Below, one piece after another: positions 59,361 to 64,000 of a DNA stretch of 64,000 nt. Numbering within the stretch: the stretch's first letter is position 1; each line of letters opens with the position of its first letter. The DNA comes from Chitinophaga pinensis. Lineage in GTDB: Bacteria > Bacteroidota > Bacteroidia > UBA4408. The stretch lies in NCBI GenBank assembly GCA_945861665.1, contig CAMAVS010000001.1, forward strand, positions 1 through 64,000, read 5' to 3'. Made by a program: the position numbers and the translations under genes. The notes beneath the pieces are model-generated. The model was not told the DNA's origin. It worked only from the letters and a program-made list of their open reading frames with translations, and did not search any database.

Positions 59361-60542
59361 TCAATTGTATTCAAAAATTCCGTAATCGGACTTTACAGTA
59401 AGTTTTTTAACCAAAGACTCTTCTACTCTTCCAATAATTTTGGCAGACACATTAAATTCTTTTGATAGTTCAATGATTGAATTGGCAATTTTTTCGGAAA
59501 CATATAATTCCATTCGGTGCCCCATATTGAATACTTTGTACATTTCCTCCCAACTTGTTCCACTTTGGACTTGTATTAATTTGAACAAGGGAGGAATTTG
59601 GAACAAATTATCTTTAATGATATGTAAATTATCTACAAAATGAAGCGCTTTTGTTTGCCCACCACCACTGCAATGAACCATCCCGTTTATTCCTGAACGA
59701 TTCATATCCAGTATTTTTTTTATTATTGGAGCGTACGTTCTGGTAGGTGATAAAACCAACTTTCCGGCATTCATTTCAACTCCCGACTCAACCTCAATTT
59801 TATCGGTTAATTTTAGATTTCCACAATAAACAAGGTCTTTAGGCAAGCCAACATCGTAACTCTCAGGGTACTTTTCTGCTAAATAATGTGCAAAAACATC
59901 GTGCCGTGCCGAAGTTAATCCATTACTTCCCATACCCCCATTGTATTCAGCTTCGTAGGTAGCCTTACCGTATGATGCCAAGCCAACTATAACATTACCT
60001 GCCTTTATGTTTGCATTATCAATAACATCGATCCGTTTCATTCTACACACAACTGTGGAGTCAACAATAATTGTACGTACCAAATCGCCCACATCGGCTG
60101 TTTCGCCACCAGTGGAATAGATGCCTATTCCGTAACCCCTCATTTGTTCCAAGGTTTCTTCAGTACCATTTATGATTGCAGCAATTATTTCTCCCGAAAT
60201 ATTGCTTTTGTTTCGCCCAATAGTAGAAGACAATAGTATATTATCGATAGCGCCCACACACAATAGATCATCGGTATTCATAACAATAGCATCCTTGGCT
60301 ATACCTTTCCATACTGACATGTCCCCTGTTTCTTTCCAATAAGTATATGCCAATGACGATTTAGTACCAGCACCATCAGCATGCATTACTAAACAATAAT
60401 TTTCATCTCCGCTTAAATAATCAGGAATAATTTTACAAAAGGCCTTTGGAAAAAGTCCTTTATCAATATTTTTTATGGCATTATGAACATCCTCTTTTGA
60501 AGCTGAAACTCCTCGCTGATTGTATCTTTTATCGATTGGCAT
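59361..60542 (-). CDS. purM: AIR synthase (phosphoribosylformylglycinamidine cyclo-ligase)
   Basis: HADGAGTKSSLAY; GIAKDAIVMNTDDLLCVGA; GGETADVGDLVRTI; MVHCSGGGQTK. Confidence 0.9.
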   Translation of the reverse strand: MPIDKRYNQRGVSASKEDVHNAIKNIDKGLFPKAFCKIIPDYLSGDENYCLVMHADGAGTKSSLAYTYWKETGDMSVWKGIAKDAIVMNTDDLLCVGAIDNILLSSTIGRNKSNISGEIIAAIINGTEETLEQMRGYGIGIYSTGGETADVGDLVRTIIVDSTVVCRMKRIDVIDNANIKAGNVIVGLASYGKATYEAEYNGGMGSNGLTSARHDVFAHYLAEKYPESYDVGLPKDLVYCGNLKLTDKIEVESGVEMNAGKLVLSPTRTYAPIIKKILDMNRSGINGMVHCSGGGQTKALHFVDNLHIIKDNLFQIPPLFKLIQVQSGTSWEEMYKVFNMGHRMELYVSEKIANSIIELSKEFNVSAKIIGRVEESLVKKLTVKSDYGIFEYN

Positions 60543-60556
60543 AGACTTAAAAATAA

Positions 60557-60586
60557 AGCGTCCCGAACATTTTGGTTCGGGACGCT
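60557..60586 (-). terminator. Intrinsic terminator downstream of 60610..62634
   Basis: Perfect 12-bp stem AGCGTCCCGAAC/GTTCGGGACGCT with 6-nt loop; T-rich on the minus strand. Confidence 0.85.
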
Positions 60587-60609
60587 AATATACTTATTTA
60601 ATTTTATTC

Positions 60610-62634
60610 TTATTCGCCTTCTTCATCAGTTCCTTCATTTGAAGAATCTTGAATTTTAACAGGCGCAGCCGGTGGAGCATTAGGATCCGTTTTAGGAACA
60701 TAATCTTCTCTTAATACCTTAAAAGTAGTTCTTCTGTTTTTAGAGTGCAATGCTTCCTTCTCATCTGTTGTTTTCAATACGTTTATTTCAGTATCTTTAA
60801 TCAGCAACATATCCTCACCGTAGCCTTTTGCAACTAGTCTGTCAGCTGCAACTCCTTTTGCAATTAAATATTCAACCACGGATTGTGCTCTTTTCAAAGC
60901 CAATTTAGCATTTGATTTATTATCACCACGGGAGTCAGTATGAGAACCTAATTCAACAACTAGTGTTGGGTTATCATTTAATGTTTGAAGTAAGCCATTT
61001 AATGAATCCTGATATTGTGGTTTTAAATCCCATTTGGCAAGATCGTACAATATTTCGGGAAGCTTAATAACTGTTTTAGTAGTTTTAAGAGCAATGTCTT
61101 TGGTAAAGTCAGTAGCAACTTCAACACCTACAGTAGTAAAACTTGATTTGTTACCAAAATACTTATCCATTGTAGCATTAATAGTATATGAAGTTTTCTC
61201 ATTTACATATCTTTTACCTTCTGGAGTAACATCAAATTTATAATAACCATTGGCGTCAGACGTTGTTTCAACAGAAGCCCCATCGCTACCAACTAATTTA
61301 ACAACAGCTCCTACTAACTTAGCTTTTGTATCAACATCGGTAATTGTTCCATTTAAAGAGAACAAAATTGGAGGTAAGCGGAAAGAGTATATATCATCAC
61401 TTCCTTTTCCACCAGGACGGTTTGAAGTAAAATAACCTTGTTGTTTAGATCCTTGAAAAACAATACCGAAGTCGTCTCCAGCTGAATTCAAAGGGGATTT
61501 CATATTTTGAACATTCGTAAAAGAACTTCCGCTTTTTTCTGCTTTAAAAATATCTAATCCACCCATTCCCGCTTGACCATTTGACGAAAAGTACAATGTT
61601 CCATCAGTAGCAATATAAGGATACATTTCATCACCAGCAGTATTTATTGTTGGACCTAAGTTAACAGGTTTACCCCAAGCTTTTGTTTTTTTATCAAATT
61701 CAATAGTCCAAATGTCTCTTCCTCCCATACCGCCAGGTAAATCAGTACCACAAAAATAAATAACTGTTTCGTCATCATTTATAGAAGGGTGCCCAACACG
61801 ACCAGTATCAGTCGCTAAGTTTAAGTTTATTGCATCACCCCAAGAAGTACCTTTTTTATCAGAATAAAAAACAGCACAACCCAATGTCTTTTTCTCAACA
61901 TCACAACGAGTAAAATAAATTCTAGAACCTTTCTTGTTTACTGAAGAAGCTCCTTCATTATCACTTGAGTTAAGTCCGCCTACAATAATAACGGGAGTAC
62001 TGTAAGCACCTTTCTTATCAATTTTAGTTTCGTAAATATCTGTAAAACTTTGACCTGTAGTTCCATCAGCCGAATTTCCGGTTGCACCTTCACGCGCTGA
62101 AGTAAAGTATAGGGTTAAGTATTTTCTGTCTGCAAATGTTGGCGAAAAATCTTGGAATTTACCATTTATTTGAGCAGCGTTGTTAACTTCATAACGAGTC
62201 GGATTGTCTTTCCACTTTTGAGCCATTTCACAAGACTTAGCTCCTTCAGTTCCTCTAACATCAGAAGGTACAGCTTTAGCATATTCATTGTAATCAACAA
62301 TTGCCTCACTGTATTTTTCATTTATCTTTTTAGCATCTGCTAAATATAAGGTTGCAATTGGATTAGGGTATTTTGCTTTAATAGCTTTTGCAAACCAAAC
62401 TTCAGCTTGTTTAGGATCGTTCACTAAACGATAGCAATCAGCTGTTTTGAAAGTCATCTCAGCCTTTTTAGTCTTATTCTTTTCTTTAGTAGCTGCTTTT
62501 TTGTACAATTCAATAGCATTGAAATACTGATTAGAATTATACATTTTATCTGCCTCTTTATTCTGAGCACTTAGTGTGGTAAAACCACTAGCAAAAAATA
62601 AAGCAACAACAGTAAACAATTTGACAATTTTCAT
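60610..62634 (-). CDS. OmpA-family protein with TPR, PD40 propeller and carboxypeptidase-regulatory-like domains (PorE-like architecture)
   Basis: TPR-like N-terminus, PD40 repeats, CRD, OmpA-like LVVELGSHTDSRGDNKSNAKLALKRAQSVVEYLIAKGVAADRLVAKGYGE; preferred start 62634. Confidence 0.9.
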   Translation of the reverse strand: MKIVKLFTVVALFFASGFTTLSAQNKEADKMYNSNQYFNAIELYKKAATKEKNKTKKAEMTFKTADCYRLVNDPKQAEVWFAKAIKAKYPNPIATLYLADAKKINEKYSEAIVDYNEYAKAVPSDVRGTEGAKSCEMAQKWKDNPTRYEVNNAAQINGKFQDFSPTFADRKYLTLYFTSAREGATGNSADGTTGQSFTDIYETKIDKKGAYSTPVIIVGGLNSSDNEGASSVNKKGSRIYFTRCDVEKKTLGCAVFYSDKKGTSWGDAINLNLATDTGRVGHPSINDDETVIYFCGTDLPGGMGGRDIWTIEFDKKTKAWGKPVNLGPTINTAGDEMYPYIATDGTLYFSSNGQAGMGGLDIFKAEKSGSSFTNVQNMKSPLNSAGDDFGIVFQGSKQQGYFTSNRPGGKGSDDIYSFRLPPILFSLNGTITDVDTKAKLVGAVVKLVGSDGASVETTSDANGYYKFDVTPEGKRYVNEKTSYTINATMDKYFGNKSSFTTVGVEVATDFTKDIALKTTKTVIKLPEILYDLAKWDLKPQYQDSLNGLLQTLNDNPTLVVELGSHTDSRGDNKSNAKLALKRAQSVVEYLIAKGVAADRLVAKGYGEDMLLIKDTEINVLKTTDEKEALHSKNRRTTFKVLREDYVPKTDPNAPPAAPVKIQDSSNEGTDEEGE

Positions 62635-62810
62635 AATTTCTTTTTTTTTGGTTATACAATTTCGCGGTGCTAAGATAAACAAATTATTTAAGCAAACAAA
62701 TAAATACTGTTTATTTTTTATCAAATAAGTTATTTATTTATTAAATTAAAACTAATTAATAGTTAATAGCATTTAATGATAAATGCATATTAATTTCAGT
62801 ATGGAAACGG

Positions 62811-63089
62811 CTATAATAAATTTAATTTTTCAATGAAATTAATTGTCATTTCGCTTAATTCCTCTTTTACCTCCGCATAACACTTTTTTACCTCAGATCT
62901 TGTCGTTAATTTTTGAGCAGCATTAATTTTACCTATTAACGAGTCAGCGACTTCCACCACTTCATCTATAATAGCTTCAACTTCCTTCTCATTTTGACCT
63001 TTATTACGGTACAGTGATTCGTAACATTCATAAATTACGTCAGCGAGTAATTCATTGATATCCTTTTTTATTTGTCTTCGATTTGCCAT
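62811..63089 (-). CDS. Hypothetical helical protein
   Basis: 92 aa ORF directly downstream of valS on the same strand. Confidence 0.65.
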   Translation of the reverse strand: MANRRQIKKDINELLADVIYECYESLYRNKGQNEKEVEAIIDEVVEVADSLIGKINAAQKLTTRSEVKKCYAEVKEELSEMTINFIEKLNLL

Positions 63090-63116
63090 TTTTTATGATA
63101 TTTGTTACAGTTTATA

Positions 63117-64000
63117 TTATTTTAATGTACTTAATTGCTCCTCTATAACCTTTATTTTAGCCAATGCATCTGTTTGCTTTTTACGTTCATTGCCTAACAA
63201 TTCGGGTTTTGCATTTGATACAAATTTTTCATTTGTTAATTTTTTCAAAACACTTTCTAAAAAACCTTTATTGTATTGTAATTCTTTTAATAAGCGATCT
63301 CTCTCAACAATTGTATCAATATTTTGAGATATAGGAACATAAAACTCGGCATTATTTACTAAAAAGGAGTTTGCCCCATCAACCTTTTCATTTACATATT
63401 TAAAACTTTTTAAGTTGCACAATTTCAAAATAATTACATCATATATATTAATAATTTCACTTTGATTTACTTTTTTAAACACTTCTAACTTTTCTTTTGG
63501 AGAAATATTTTTTTGTTTACGAATGTTTCTAATATTCGTAATAACCTCCGTAACTATCTCAAAATCTTTTAAAATTATTCTATTTTTATTGCTAGTTGCG
63601 GGCCATTCTTCAACAATTAGACACTCTTTCTCATTACGTTCTGATATTAAATGCCATATTTCTTCTGTAATAAAAGGCATAAAAGGATGCAACACTTTTA
63701 ATATTTTTTCAAAAAAAGCAATCGTTGTATCATATGTTTCTTTATCTACAGACAATGACTTACCATCTACAAATTCCGGTTTAATCATTTCCAAATACCA
63801 AGCACAGAAGTCGTCCCAAACCAATTTGTAAGTCGCCATCAAAGCTTCGCTCATTCTGTATTTCGAATACAAATCATTGATAATATCCAACTGTGCATTG
63901 AATTTTGCATCAAACCATTGAATTGCAATCTTATTTATTTCATTTTGTTGAGTATCAACAGCATGCTCCCATCCGTTAATCAACCTAAAAGCATTCCAAA
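63117..64000 (-). CDS. valS: Valine--tRNA ligase, C-terminal part (continues past window end)
   Basis: Frame stays open to the window edge (..WNAFRLINGWEH); anticodon-binding domain YRMSEALMATYKLVWDDFCAWYLEMIKP, FMPFITEEIWHLI, C-terminal coiled coil. Confidence 0.95.
   Translation of the reverse strand, partial: WNAFRLINGWEHAVDTQQNEINKIAIQWFDAKFNAQLDIINDLYSKYRMSEALMATYKLVWDDFCAWYLEMIKPEFVDGKSLSVDKETYDTTIAFFEKILKVLHPFMPFITEEIWHLISERNEKECLIVEEWPATSNKNRIILKDFEIVTEVITNIRNIRKQKNISPKEKLEVFKKVNQSEIINIYDVIILKLCNLKSFKYVNEKVDGANSFLVNNAEFYVPISQNIDTIVERDRLLKELQYNKGFLESVLKKLTNEKFVSNAKPELLGNERKKQTDALAKIKVIEEQLSTLK

Noticed and set aside
1-64000. CRISPR array, tRNA/rRNA, prophage or toxin-antitoxin/defence island
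   Set aside because: No regularly spaced direct repeats, no cloverleaf or rRNA-like segment, and no phage structural, integrase or known defence genes were found by reading; a tRNAscan/Infernal and DefenseFinder run would be decisive.

Overview
AT-rich 64 kb chromosomal segment of a Bacteroidota bacterium. Lineage evidence: T9SS sorting-domain proteins, a TonB-dependent receptor, a DUF5686 protein, TAnnTTTG promoter elements and the block cdsA-DUF2007-LUD-ftsH-rsfS. Most of the window is ordinary housekeeping and envelope genes: murB, mscL, rlmI-like, nrnA-like, mtgA, ftsH, birA, rimM, rpsP, dut, lpxH, cinA, gatA, tatA, purM and valS (partial). There is also a small glycan-biosynthesis cluster (4.3-9.3 kb), a SiaB/SiaC-type signalling pair, a run of FKBP genes with a decayed member, a methylmalonyl-CoA mutase split into two distant genes, and scattered fatty-acid/phenylacetate-type acyl-CoA genes. 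No rRNA, tRNA, CRISPR array, prophage or obvious defence island was seen. The most interesting non-coding signals are: (i) a two-copy structured intergenic repeat at 2.33-2.70 kb with co-varying stems and a pseudoknot-like 5' module, plus a third degenerate copy at 11.35 kb; (ii) a decayed IS200/IS605-type element at about 3.88-4.23 kb that retains terminal hairpins; (iii) heptanucleotide repeats overlapping the start of a 3-hydroxyacyl-CoA dehydrogenase gene; (iv) a palindromic element in a divergent promoter region at 14.08 kb; (v) a small gene interrupted by one in-frame stop at 16.93 kb. No complete new multi-gene system could be demonstrated. All calls come from reading the sequence, with no database searches.
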